Shown: positions 1 to 8,331 of the stretch, one piece after another
Layout: each line of letters starts with the position of its first letter
How positions within the stretch are numbered: position 1 is the stretch's first letter
NCBI RefSeq assembly: GCF_014212135.1
Contig: NZ_JACJVQ010000028.1
Span: 62,001 to 126,000, forward strand
Reading direction: 5' to 3'
Length of the DNA stretch: 64,000 nt
From: Cohnella thailandensis
GTDB taxonomy: Bacteria > Bacillota > Bacilli > Paenibacillales > Paenibacillaceae
Program-made: the position numbers and the translations under genes
Notes under the pieces: model-generated
Databases searched by the model: none
The model's input: only the letters and a program-made list of their open reading frames with translations
What the model was told of the DNA's origin: nothing

Positions 1-22
1 TTCTGCTGGGGAGTGCGCCTAA

Positions 23-45
23 GGAGGAGCCCGCAAGGCTCCTCC
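23..45 (-). terminator. Hairpin after the solute-binding protein gene
   Basis: A perfect 9-bp stem (GGAGGAGCC and GGCTCCTCC, loop CGCAA) lies just past the stop of the - strand solute-binding protein gene. There is no clear T-tract on the - strand, so it may act as an mRNA 3' stabiliser or as a weak terminator. Confidence 0.5.
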
Positions 46-69
46 CGGACGCGCGGCCGTCAAGCCGGA

Positions 70-1707
70 TTATTTTTGCATATCGGCATACAGTTTCTTG
101 CGCTCGTCGAGAATCGCTTGACCGCCGCTGGCCATGTAGTCCTTCAGCATCGACTCGTAAGTGGTCTCGAATTGATCCGGCTTCGCCATCGTCGTCTTGA
201 CGAGAAGCTCTTCGAACTTGTCGAGCAGCGTCGTTCCGTACTTGGCCTGGGATTCGACCGGAACGTCGAAGCGGATCGGCGCGATCGTGTCGGTGCGGGA
301 GATCGTCATCGCCTTGCGGGTCTCTTCCTGGTTCGCCTCAGGCATGCCCTTGACGTAAGCTTCGACGTTCTTGTCGGCGTCGCCGAGCGACTTGCCGTTG
401 GAGATGATCGCCATGTCGCCTTGGTTGTAGAGACGGTTGCTGAATTCGGCCGGCTGATCGGCGATCGTGACCGGAACGCCGTCCACGAGGTTGTAGTTCT
501 CGCCTTCGACGCCGTTCTGCATCCGGAACAGGTTGTCGCCGGACGCCATCCAGTCGAGGTACTTGACCGCTTCGGCCGCGTGCTTGCTCGCTTTCGGAAT
601 CATGATGTACATGCCGACCGGCGCATACTCCGGCTTGGCATGCTTGCCTTCCGAGTTCGTGTAGACGTCGACGGAAGAGAGAACGGCCGTCGGAATGTTC
701 GCCTTCAGCGTGTCGACCGTGCCGTCCTTGTAGAACGGGTTCATGTCGTCTTCGCTGTAGAAGCCGACGAGGCCGTTGGAGACGTCCTGGCCAAGCTTCG
801 TCTTGTCTTCGTCGAGACCGAAGTCGGCGCTCATGAGCCCTTCGTTGTACAGCTTGTTCATGAATTGCAGCGCATCCTTAAAGCCCGGAAGCAGAACCGG
901 GTAATCGCGGGAGCCAAGCTGCTGCGTGAGCGTGTACTTTTGCTCTTCCGTAGTCGGCTGGATGAACGACCAGATCAGCGGCTCGTATTGGGCCGGGGCG
1001 ATCGACATGCCGAGCGGGATCGCCTTGCCGCCGGTCCCGCCCGGATCCTTTTCCTTAAATGCTTTGAGCACGTCGTACAGCTCGTCGGTCGTCTTCGGTA
1101 CCTGAAGGCCGAGCTTGTCAAGCCAATCGGTTCGAATGAAGGAGGAGTACTTGCCCAAGTGGGTTCTCTTGGCCGGGATTCCGTATTGCGTCCCTTCGAC
1201 GACGCCGTAAGCGAGCGTATCTTCGCCGAGGAACGACTTCAGGTTGGAGCCGTATTGGTCAAGCAACTCACTAAGGTCGGTCAGGCCGCCTTGCTGCGCG
1301 TAACGGAAGAAGGTTCCGGAATCGTAGGTGAACACGATGTCGGGAACATCGCTGCCGCTCGCCATCAGAACGTTCAGCTTGTTGACTTCCTCGGAGCGCG
1401 GAACCGGCACGAATTCGAGCTTGATATTGTTCGGCGTGCCGAAGTTATCCTGAACGAACTTGGTTAGGTAGTTATTGGTGATGGACATGCCGTCCGGCGC
1501 GTTGCCCCGGTCGAACACTTCGACCTTCAGCGTCACCGACTTGCCGGATGGAGCGGAGGAGGAGCCCGACGTCGCGCTTGCGGTATCGCCGCCGTTGTTA
1601 TTGTTGTTGCCGCCGCATGCGGACAGCAGGGCCGTGCTTGCGAGAGTAAGCGCCAGCAGGCCGGCCGTCTTTTTGTGCATGCCGTGTTGGTTCAACTTCT
1701 TAACCAT
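70..1707 (-). CDS. ABC transporter extracellular solute-binding lipoprotein
   Basis: A 545-residue exported substrate-binding protein, probably for a carbohydrate ABC importer. The N-terminus has a basic region, a hydrophobic stretch and a lipobox LLSAC with the lipidated cysteine at residue 31, followed by an Asn/Gly/Ser-rich linker. The rest resembles the long (about 500-560 residue) family 1 solute-binding proteins common in Paenibacillus (LipO/YtcQ-like). The start is supported by AAAGGGGATG about 8 bases upstream. An in-frame ATG at codon 10 is a less likely start. The gene follows an AraC-type membrane regulator on the same strand, a usual pairing in which the regulator controls the transporter. 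Permease genes would lie beyond base 1 and are not seen. The substrate cannot be read from the sequence. Confidence 0.88.
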   Translation of the reverse strand: MVKKLNQHGMHKKTAGLLALTLASTALLSACGGNNNNNGGDTASATSGSSSAPSGKSVTLKVEVFDRGNAPDGMSITNNYLTKFVQDNFGTPNNIKLEFVPVPRSEEVNKLNVLMASGSDVPDIVFTYDSGTFFRYAQQGGLTDLSELLDQYGSNLKSFLGEDTLAYGVVEGTQYGIPAKRTHLGKYSSFIRTDWLDKLGLQVPKTTDELYDVLKAFKEKDPGGTGGKAIPLGMSIAPAQYEPLIWSFIQPTTEEQKYTLTQQLGSRDYPVLLPGFKDALQFMNKLYNEGLMSADFGLDEDKTKLGQDVSNGLVGFYSEDDMNPFYKDGTVDTLKANIPTAVLSSVDVYTNSEGKHAKPEYAPVGMYIMIPKASKHAAEAVKYLDWMASGDNLFRMQNGVEGENYNLVDGVPVTIADQPAEFSNRLYNQGDMAIISNGKSLGDADKNVEAYVKGMPEANQEETRKAMTISRTDTIAPIRFDVPVESQAKYGTTLLDKFEELLVKTTMAKPDQFETTYESMLKDYMASGGQAILDERKKLYADMQK

Positions 1708-1820
1708 GCGTTCATCCCCTTTTTCGTTATGAATTCAACTCTCGATCCGACTTTCGTGAATGCGGTTTCACTCGATCCGAATCGGAATGTCCCCAGTATG
1801 TCATCGCCGTAACCGAGCGG

Positions 1821-1916
1821 CAATAAACCAGTTTCCAATGGACAAACCGAAGCGGATAAAGCCCGCCGTTATGCGATTTTTGCCGAATGGACAGCACTGA
1901 ATTCCTACAATAAACC
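1821..1916. promoter_or_regulatory. Paired direct repeats upstream of the solute-binding protein gene
   Basis: In the 253-base gap between the two - strand genes, CAATAAACC occurs at 1821 and 1908, and AATGGACA at 1837 and 1886. The two AATGGACA copies lie inside the two CAATAAACC copies. These are candidate operators for the adjacent AraC-type regulator. The rest of the gap holds the ribosome binding site and no other clear signal. Confidence 0.3.
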
Positions 1917-1960
1917 GGATTCGCAAGCCCGATAAATCGGGGCGAGATCCGGTCTTGGAA

Positions 1961-4186
1961 TTAGATAGGGTTGGAGGGGATCATCTTCAGCTTCCGATAG
2001 TCGCCCGGCGTGACGCCGACCGTGCGCTTGAACACCCTTCCGAATGTAATCGAGTTGGCATATCCGACTTGCATGGCGATCGACTGGATCGTTTCGTCGC
2101 TCTCCGCGAGCAAATGCTCGGCATGCTGCATGCGGAGAGCGACGAGGAAGTCGACGAACTTCATGTCGTATTCCTGCTTGAACAGGTAGCTGGCGTACTT
2201 GCCCGTAATCTGAAAGCGATCGCTGAGGTGCTTAAGCGATAGATCCGGATCGGCGAAGTTCTCTTGGATATAGCTGCGAATTTCCGCGATCATGGCGCGG
2301 TAGCTCTTCGTCTCGCTGACGCTGACATAGGTTCTGTAGATCTCGTTCAAATACTCAAGCGACAGGGATTCCATCTGGGTCAGCGACGTGGCGGAATGGA
2401 GCCTGTCCGCCCACTTCGTCGCCAATTCGCCCTCGAAGCAATCCCGGAGGCTGTCGGACAGCCCCTTGAGCTCGCGGCCGAGCGTCTGAAGCAGCAGTCT
2501 CATCAACGAATGAACGTCCTCGTCCTTCGGGGCGTCGGCCTCCATCTCCCGGAAGATCTGGTCGAGACGGTCGCGCCAGCTCTCGTTCGTAAGGCGGAAG
2601 TCCTGGACGCAATCGGCGCACAGCTGCATGTACTTGAACATCTCGGGCTGCTGTTCGCTCGGTACGTCGTCTATATCCGTCATGAAGCCGTGGCCGATCG
2701 AGATTCTCCGGTTCAGGGCGGCGAGCGCATCCCTATAAGAGGAGGGAACGCCGTACCAGCGCCCCGCGACGCTTCCGATAGCGAAGGATAAGGATAGGCG
2801 CAGATGACTCTCGATCCATTCCCCCGCGACGGTTACTCCCGCTCTCGCCCGAGACTTCAAATCCGGACGGTCCGGAGTCGAGGCGAGCACATAGACCATC
2901 CGGTCCGGAGCCAGCCATTCCCCCCAGCCTTCCAGTCCGTTGTCGCGAAGCACCTCCTGCATCACGTTGCCGAGCGCGAACTTCAGCATGTTTTGCTCGC
3001 TTGGCGTGTTGTTCGCGCAGAATTCTTCGTGCCGGTTCAGCCGAACGGCGACGACGACGAATTCGCCTTCGTCGGGCAGGAGCCGAAGCTTCCGGATGCG
3101 CTCGTTCCCTTGCTTGGATAACCCTCCGTTTACGAGGTCGAACAGCAGCTGCCGGCGTTCGATGATCAAATTCTCCCGCTGCTGCTGCTCGTAATCGACC
3201 GATTGATGAATAAGGTCTTCCAGCGCGCGGTCGATGCGCGACAGGTCGTCCATCTTGACGGGCGAGCGGTCGCTCTGGAACTGAAGCGTCTGGATCCGGC
3301 TCATCATCAGTTGGATCGGCTTGTAGTTGCGCTTGGAGATCCAGACGACATAAAGCAAGGCGGCGACGAGCGTCAGCACCGCGATTCCTATCCAGACATA
3401 AGAGACGACCGATACCCAGCCGAACAGCTGCGAATGCTGGATGCCGCTCTTGAACGTCCAGCCGAGCGATTCCGAGCTTGCCGTCGTGAGGACCTTGCCC
3501 GAATCGGCCCGTGCTTCCCCGTTATTGGGAGGATAAACCTGTTGGCCGGCGGAATCGGCGATTCTCAGGAACGATAAGTCGTGGTTCGTCATGCCGCCGA
3601 TCATCGTCTCCAGGCCGTAGAGGTTCACGTTCACGACGAGCAGCCCTTCGCTGCCGAACGGGAGCGGAGCGCTCTTGTACAAAGTGATGACCTTGACCGC
3701 CGGCTCGTTGGCGGATTCCTTGTATGTCCGAACGGGAGACCAGCCGCGGAAGCTCCGGTTGTCCCAAGCTTGTTCCAGGAAGGGGCGATCGGAGAACAGG
3801 TCAAGGGAGATTTGCCCATTCTCGGTAAGAACGGCTCCGTCCGAGGCTCGGTACAAATAAGCGGAGTCGATCAGTTCGTTGTTCTTGACGAGGGAAGCCA
3901 GGCTGCGAACGACGCCGTACTTGACGTCGCGTTCTTCCGAGCGGTTCAGGTAGGAGTAGTACGCGGCATTCTTGACCGCCTCGTTCGAGAGCGCCGTCTC
4001 GATATCCTGGGCAGCTTGCTCGAGGCTGTCGATCACGTATTCCGTCGCGATCCCGTCCGCCTTCTCGGTTCCCGTACGGGAAATCTCGTTGACGACGAGA
4101 AAGGAAGAGGAGACTATAATGAAGAAAGTGAGGAGAACGATCGGGAAATAGGACACCATTAACCGAAAATACCAATTGCGAAGCAT
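1961..4186 (-). CDS. Membrane-anchored AraC-family transcriptional regulator
   Basis: A 741-residue one-component regulator. A transmembrane segment lies near residues 7-29, followed by an extracytoplasmic sensor region, a second transmembrane segment near 255-285 and a cytoplasmic part. It ends in an AraC/XylS double helix-turn-helix domain at about 629-741 (SLKHLSDRFQITGKYASYLF, then the second-helix motif VGYANSITFGRVFKRTVG). This layout is typical of Paenibacillus regulators of carbohydrate ABC importers, and the next gene on the same strand encodes a solute-binding lipoprotein. The reading frame is open for 23 more codons upstream. The ATG at 4186 was chosen because AGGGAGGAATGAA sits directly before it and the protein then begins just before the first membrane segment. 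The ligand is unknown. Confidence 0.87.
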   Translation of the reverse strand: MLRNWYFRLMVSYFPIVLLTFFIIVSSSFLVVNEISRTGTEKADGIATEYVIDSLEQAAQDIETALSNEAVKNAAYYSYLNRSEERDVKYGVVRSLASLVKNNELIDSAYLYRASDGAVLTENGQISLDLFSDRPFLEQAWDNRSFRGWSPVRTYKESANEPAVKVITLYKSAPLPFGSEGLLVVNVNLYGLETMIGGMTNHDLSFLRIADSAGQQVYPPNNGEARADSGKVLTTASSESLGWTFKSGIQHSQLFGWVSVVSYVWIGIAVLTLVAALLYVVWISKRNYKPIQLMMSRIQTLQFQSDRSPVKMDDLSRIDRALEDLIHQSVDYEQQQRENLIIERRQLLFDLVNGGLSKQGNERIRKLRLLPDEGEFVVVAVRLNRHEEFCANNTPSEQNMLKFALGNVMQEVLRDNGLEGWGEWLAPDRMVYVLASTPDRPDLKSRARAGVTVAGEWIESHLRLSLSFAIGSVAGRWYGVPSSYRDALAALNRRISIGHGFMTDIDDVPSEQQPEMFKYMQLCADCVQDFRLTNESWRDRLDQIFREMEADAPKDEDVHSLMRLLLQTLGRELKGLSDSLRDCFEGELATKWADRLHSATSLTQMESLSLEYLNEIYRTYVSVSETKSYRAMIAEIRSYIQENFADPDLSLKHLSDRFQITGKYASYLFKQEYDMKFVDFLVALRMQHAEHLLAESDETIQSIAMQVGYANSITFGRVFKRTVGVTPGDYRKLKMIPSNPI

Positions 4187-4301
4187 TTCATTCCTCCCTG
4201 GGTTCGACCTATCCGCCCGCGCCTGGAAAGTCTTCAATAGACTTCTGTGCGCCATGTCATTGGAAGCGCTATCAACTTAGATTAAGCGGTTTACTTCTTC
4301 G

Positions 4302-4310
4302 ATTGTATCA
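4302..4310 (-). promoter_or_regulatory. Candidate extended -10 for the AraC-type gene
   Basis: On the - strand, TGATACAAT fits an extended -10 (TG-n-TACAAT). No good -35 is present at the usual distance. It lies about 115 bases upstream of the chosen start. Confidence 0.3.
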
Positions 4311-4400
4311 TAGATAGAGAGAAGGGAGCGACTGGTTTCCGGCGTCCTTCGCCGCGGCATGGAAGACTGATAAGGATAGAGTGCGAACCCAGGGAGACAA

Positions 4401-4409
4401 TGATATAAT
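4401..4409 (+). promoter_or_regulatory. Extended -10 promoter of upp
   Basis: TGATATAAT is a perfect extended -10 about 33 bases before the upp start codon. The -35 region is poor, as is common for TGn promoters. Confidence 0.55.
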
Positions 4410-4442
4410 GGACACGCAAGAAGAACGGAAGGGGAGAATCTT

Positions 4443-5072
4443 TTGGGTCGTTTTATCATCTGCGATCACCCGTTGATCCAGCACAAAGTGACTTTTCTGC
4501 GCGACAAAAATACCGACACCAAGCAATTCCGCGAATTGGTGGATGAGCTGTCGACATTAATGGCTTACGAGGTAACCCGGGATATCCCGCTTGAGACGGT
4601 AACGGTGGAGACGCCGGTCTCCCAAGCGGAAGGAAAGGTCGTGGCGGGCCGTATGCTCGGTCTGATCCCGATCCTGCGCGCGGGGCTCGGAATGGTGGAG
4701 GGCATGCTGAAGCTTATTCCGTCCGCCAAGGTCGGCCATATCGGCCTTTACCGCGATCCGGAGACTCTGTTGCCCGTGGAATATTACTTCAGCGTACCGT
4801 CCGACGTCACGGAGCGGGAGCTGATCGTGCTGGATCCGATGCTCGCGACGGGAGGTTCCGCCAACGCGGCGATCGAAGCCCTGAAGAAGAGAAACTGCCG
4901 TCCGACGAAGCTCGTCTGCCTGATCGCGGCTCCGGAAGGAGTCAAGGCGGTGCAGGACGCGCATCCGGACATCGATATATACGTTGCGGCTCTCGACCAG
5001 TATCTGAACGATCACGGTTACATCGTTCCGGGTCTCGGCGATGCAGGCGACCGATTATACGGGACTAAGTAA
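4443..5072 (+). CDS. upp: Uracil phosphoribosyltransferase
   Basis: Converts uracil and PRPP to UMP in pyrimidine salvage in the cytoplasm. The 209-residue length is normal for bacterial Upp. The PRPP-binding loop LDPMLATGGSA is at residues 130-140, and the C-terminal uracil-binding segment GLGDAGDRLYGTK is complete. The start is a TTG preceded by AGGGGAG with suitable spacing, and no ATG gives a better N-terminus. A gap of 35 bases separates it from mnaA, so the two are probably cotranscribed. Confidence 0.95.
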   Translation: MGRFIICDHPLIQHKVTFLRDKNTDTKQFRELVDELSTLMAYEVTRDIPLETVTVETPVSQAEGKVVAGRMLGLIPILRAGLGMVEGMLKLIPSAKVGHIGLYRDPETLLPVEYYFSVPSDVTERELIVLDPMLATGGSANAAIEALKKRNCRPTKLVCLIAAPEGVKAVQDAHPDIDIYVAALDQYLNDHGYIVPGLGDAGDRLYGTK

Positions 5073-5107
5073 CCGGGAGACCGGGATAGTTGGGGGAGAC
5101 AACCGAC

Positions 5108-6247
5108 GTGAGTGCGATTAAAGTGATGACGATATTCGGCGTAAGGCCGGAAGCCATCAAGATGGCTCCGCTCATTCTGGAGCTGCAGAAGTATCCGGGA
5201 CAGATCGAGCCGATCGTCTGCGTGACGGCCCAGCATCGCCAGATGCTGGACCAAGTGCTGGAGGTATTCAAGATCAAGCCGGACTACGATCTGGACATCA
5301 TGCAGAAGCAGCAGACGCTGGGCGAGATCACCGTTCGCGTTCTGCAAGGACTGGAGCCCGTCCTGAAGGAAGCGAAGCCGGATCTCGTCCTCGTTCACGG
5401 GGACACGCTGACGACGTTCCTGGCGAGCTACGCGTCGTTCCTGCAGCAGGTCAAGGTGGGGCATGTCGAGGCGGGGCTGCGGACGTGGAACAAGCTGGAC
5501 CCTTACCCGGAAGAGATGAACCGCCAGCTGACCGGCGTCCTGGCGGACCTGCACTTCGCCCCGACGGATTGGTCGGCGGGCAACCTGCGCAAGGAGAACA
5601 AGCCCGAGGAGAACCTCTACGTCACGGGCAACACGGTGACGGACGTCTTCCAATATACGGTCAGGGAGGACTTCTCCCATCCGGTGCTCGATTGGGCGAA
5701 GGGCAAGCGGCTTATCCTGATGACCGCGCACCGCAGGGAATCCCAAGGCGAGCCGCATCGCCGGATCTTCGAGGCGGTGAAGAGAATCGCCGACGAGTTC
5801 GACGACATCGCGATCGTTTATCCGGTTCATCCGAACCCGGCCGTCAAGGAACCCGCGCAGCGCATTCTCGGGGACCATCCGCGAATCAAGCTGATCGATC
5901 CCTTGGACGTCGTGGAGCTGCATAACTTCTACCCGCACGCGCACTTGATCCTGACGGATTCGGGAGGCTTGCAGGAAGAGGCTCCTTCGTTCGGAGTGCC
6001 CGTTCTCGTTCTGAGAGAGACGACGGAACGGCCGGAAGGAATCGAAGCCGGCACCTTGGAGCTGGTAGGGACGGACGGGGAGGACGTGTACAACCGAGCG
6101 AAGGCGCTGCTCACCGACGGCGAGCTTTATGCCCGCATGAGCCGCGCGGCCAACCCGTACGGTGACGGACAAGCTTCGAAGAGGATCGCCCAGGCGATTC
6201 TGCACCATTTCGGACGAGGCCCTCGGCCGGATAACTTTCGGGTTTGA
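5108..6247 (+). CDS. mnaA: UDP-N-acetylglucosamine 2-epimerase (non-hydrolysing)
   Basis: Interconverts UDP-GlcNAc and UDP-ManNAc in the cytoplasm, providing ManNAc for teichoic-acid-like or secondary cell-wall polymers. Family signatures are RPEAIKMAP near the N-terminus, HGDTLTTF, HVEAGLRT, TAHRRES and DSGGLQEEAPSFG. The 379-residue length is normal. The frame extends to a TTG at 5090, but the GTG at 5108 has GGGGGAG nine bases upstream and gives the expected start, MSAIKVMTIFG. It fits with csaB, a tagA-like and a tagO-like gene 47 kb downstream as part of the SLH-binding polymer pathway. WecB is the enterobacterial name for the same enzyme. Confidence 0.93.
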   Translation: MSAIKVMTIFGVRPEAIKMAPLILELQKYPGQIEPIVCVTAQHRQMLDQVLEVFKIKPDYDLDIMQKQQTLGEITVRVLQGLEPVLKEAKPDLVLVHGDTLTTFLASYASFLQQVKVGHVEAGLRTWNKLDPYPEEMNRQLTGVLADLHFAPTDWSAGNLRKENKPEENLYVTGNTVTDVFQYTVREDFSHPVLDWAKGKRLILMTAHRRESQGEPHRRIFEAVKRIADEFDDIAIVYPVHPNPAVKEPAQRILGDHPRIKLIDPLDVVELHNFYPHAHLILTDSGGLQEEAPSFGVPVLVLRETTERPEGIEAGTLELVGTDGEDVYNRAKALLTDGELYARMSRAANPYGDGQASKRIAQAILHHFGRGPRPDNFRV

Positions 6248-6317
6248 ATAGAGGACGACGGCGCCGTTCGACTCCCCGTCGAAGAGCCTGTCCACATCCC
6301 GACAAAGACAGCTGGGA

Positions 6318-6364
6318 TTTGACTTTGTCCGACCGAAGAGATTAAATAAAGGGGCAAAGTCAAA
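6318..6364. repeat. Inverted repeat between mnaA and the atp operon
   Basis: TTTGACTTTG at 6318-6327 and CAAAGTCAAA at 6355-6364 form a perfect 10-bp stem that can be extended at both ends, with a 27-base loop. There is no T-run. It may end mnaA transcription inefficiently or bind a regulator of the atp operon. The surrounding 312-base gap also holds the promoter at 6504 and no gene that I can support. Confidence 0.5.
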
Positions 6365-6503
6365 TTCACAAAATGTTCATAAAGCATCGCGACTATTGCG
6401 AAAACCCTTGAACATCACAGCATACAGTGAGACTGTATGGTTTATCGAAGGAAAAAATCTAGGTTTGACAAGGGTTTTCAGGTTTTTTTCAAAGGAAGCT
6501 CAA

Positions 6504-6532
6504 TTGACAAGGAACTAGCCCTCCGATAAAAT
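6504..6532 (+). promoter_or_regulatory. SigA-type promoter of the atp operon
   Basis: A perfect -35 TTGACA (6504-6509), a 17-base spacer and TAAAAT (6527-6532). It lies 27 bases before the first gene of the ATP synthase operon. Confidence 0.72.
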
Positions 6533-6559
6533 GTATGAGGATTGACAGGGGTACAAAAG

Positions 6560-6781
6560 ATGAAAGATAAGGGCAAGGGAGACAATCCGTGGAGAGCGCT
6601 AGGATTAATGGGCGCCTTAGGATTCCAAGTCGCAATGTGCGCTTTGGTGGGTTACTGGGTCGGAGGTTGGATCGGAGGAACTCGCGGCTGGCAAGCCGGA
6701 GGGATTCTGATAGGCTTCGGAGTAGGGATCTGGTCGGCAATCCTGCTTGTCAAGAAGGTCTTGGAGAATCATGATGAATGA
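6560..6781 (+). CDS. atpZ: AtpZ/AtpI-family small membrane protein
   Basis: A 73-residue protein with two predicted membrane helices (about residues 12-34 and 43-64), rich in Gly. It resembles the AtpZ/AtpI-family protein found first in atp operons of Bacillus-type bacteria, where it is linked to ion supply or to rotor assembly. The frame begins at a TTG (6542), but the ATG at 6560 has AGGGG eight bases upstream and is preferred. Its end overlaps the atpI start, which suggests translational coupling. Confidence 0.78.
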   Translation: MKDKGKGDNPWRALGLMGALGFQVAMCALVGYWVGGWIGGTRGWQAGGILIGFGVGIWSAILLVKKVLENHDE

Positions 6782-7151
6782 GCTGTTGCGGAAGTCTATC
6801 CGAATCGCAACCTTCTTCCTCTCGGCGTGTTTCCTAGTTTGGGCGTTCCTGCCCGATTGGAGAATCTACGCGGCGGGGGTTATTCTGGGAGTCGTTGCGA
6901 GCGTTATCAATGGGATGATGCTTCGCAGAAGGGTAGACATGATCGGAACCGTTTTCACGAACAATCCGAATGCTCCCCGCAAAGCGAGTCTAGGACTGGC
7001 GAGTCGATTGGCTACGGTTCTGCTTGTAGCCATGGTGGCTTACAAGTACCCGGAAACGTTCCATCTGCCTTCCGTACTGCTGTCTTGTTTCTTCATGCCT
7101 ATCGTTACCCTGGTGCTCGCTTACGCGGGCAACCGGAAAAATGATACCTGA
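6771..7151 (+). CDS. atpI: ATP synthase subunit I
   Basis: A membrane protein of about 126 residues with four predicted helices, the accessory subunit I that helps assemble the c-ring. It sits in the standard place before atpB. The start is one of two consecutive ATGs (6771 or 6774) inside the end of atpZ. GGAG at 6763-6766 gives spacings of 4 and 7, so 6774 is equally possible. The sequence is weakly conserved, as is usual for AtpI, and the call rests largely on position and topology. Confidence 0.82.
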   Translation: MMNELLRKSIRIATFFLSACFLVWAFLPDWRIYAAGVILGVVASVINGMMLRRRVDMIGTVFTNNPNAPRKASLGLASRLATVLLVAMVAYKYPETFHLPSVLLSCFFMPIVTLVLAYAGNRKNDT

Positions 7152-7175
7152 CGGAAAGGAGGGAAACAATACAGC

Positions 7176-7946
7176 ATGCATGAATTTCCCGTGCTAGAAG
7201 TCGCTGGATTGCATATCGATATCGCTACCTTTATCGCAATCACGGTGTCGGCAATCGTCACTTTCGTTCTAGCAAAGCTGGCTGTTCGCAAACTGTCGGT
7301 TGAGAATCCTTCCAAGCTTCAGAACTTTATGGAGTGGGTGGTTGAATTCGTTCATTCGACCATTGCGAGCACGATGCCGCTCAAGAGAGTTCGTCCGTTC
7401 CTCGCGCTCGGTATGACGCTGATCATGTTCATCTTCATCTCGAACCTGTTGGGCTTGCCTTTCGGGATCGTGACGGAACATCATCATACGGATACTTTCG
7501 TCTCGCAAGAGATGTTGGACGAACACGAAGGCGAAGTGGAGCTGGCTTGGTGGAAGTCTCCTACGGCCGACCTAAGCGTCACCGGAGGACTCGCGCTCAT
7601 CGTATTCGTTCTGGTGCATTTCCTGGGACTTAAGATGAATCGCAAACACTACATCAAACACTACTTCCAGCCGTTCTGGTTCTTCTTCCCTCTCAACATC
7701 ATCGAGACGATCGCGAAGCCGGTTACCTTGGCATTGCGGCTATACGCCAACATCTTTGCCGGCGAAGTGCTCATCGCGACGATCCTTATGTTGGGGGTAA
7801 TCGGAACGCCGTTCATGATCGTATGGCAAGGCTTCAGTATCTTCGTCGGGGCGATCCAAGCGTTCCTGTTCACGATCTTGACGATGGTGTACATCTCGCA
7901 AGCGGCTATCCACGATGACGAAGAGCACGCTGAACACGCGCACTAA
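7176..7946 (+). CDS. atpB: ATP synthase Fo subunit a
   Basis: The proton-channel subunit of the Fo sector, 256 residues with about six membrane helices. The hallmark LRLYANIFAGE carries the essential arginine that faces the c-ring carboxylate. The C-terminus ends in an acidic/His-rich tail (HDDEEHAEHAH). The start ATG lies 12 bases after AAGGAGGG. A long acidic loop (EHEGEVELAW) follows the second helix. Confidence 0.96.
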   Translation: MHEFPVLEVAGLHIDIATFIAITVSAIVTFVLAKLAVRKLSVENPSKLQNFMEWVVEFVHSTIASTMPLKRVRPFLALGMTLIMFIFISNLLGLPFGIVTEHHHTDTFVSQEMLDEHEGEVELAWWKSPTADLSVTGGLALIVFVLVHFLGLKMNRKHYIKHYFQPFWFFFPLNIIETIAKPVTLALRLYANIFAGEVLIATILMLGVIGTPFMIVWQGFSIFVGAIQAFLFTILTMVYISQAAIHDDEEHAEHAH

Positions 7947-8018
7947 GCCTCGGTTGCCCATGATGGCTTCACAAGGCCGCTATAAAATCAAACCCATTTT
8001 CTGAGGAGGATTTACACA

Positions 8019-8237
8019 ATGGATATGAACGTATTGGCAGCTGCAATCGCAGTAGGTTTGGGCGCTATCGGCGCTGGCGTCGGTAACGGTCTGATTGTAT
8101 CGAAGACGGTTGAAGGTATCGCTCGTCAACCGGAAAGCGCAAGCAAGCTTCAAACGACGATGTTTATCGGCGTAGGTATCGTCGAAGTCGTGCCGATCAT
8201 CGGCGTCGTTATCGGCTTCCTGGCGTTCTTCAGCTAA
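8019..8237 (+). CDS. atpE: ATP synthase Fo subunit c
   Basis: The proteolipid that forms the rotor ring. It has 72 residues and two helices. Helix 1 carries the Gly repeat GLGAIGAGVGNG, the polar loop is ARQPE, and helix 2 has the ion-binding carboxylate E56 in GIVEVVPIIG. The residue after E56 is Val rather than the Ser/Thr of Na+-binding rings, so a proton ring is inferred. A very strong ribosome binding site (GAGGAGG, nine bases before the ATG) and a hairpin after the gene fit the need for many copies. Confidence 0.97.
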   Translation: MDMNVLAAAIAVGLGAIGAGVGNGLIVSKTVEGIARQPESASKLQTTMFIGVGIVEVVPIIGVVIGFLAFFS

Positions 8238-8255
8238 GCCTATAGCAAACGAAAT

Positions 8256-8296
8256 CATGGCGGGGAAGGCCAAAGCCCTCCACGCCATCGTTTTTT
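8256..8296 (+). terminator. Terminator-like hairpin between atpE and atpF
   Basis: An imperfect stem pairs ATGGCGGGGAAGGC with GCCCTCCACGCCAT across a CAAA loop and is followed by CG and six T residues (8291-8296). It lies inside the operon, so it most likely acts as a partial terminator or as an RNA 3' end that makes atpE mRNA more abundant than the downstream message. Confidence 0.68.
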
Positions 8297-8331
8297 GAAC
8301 AGATGCATAAGTAACGGAAAGGAGTGCGACC

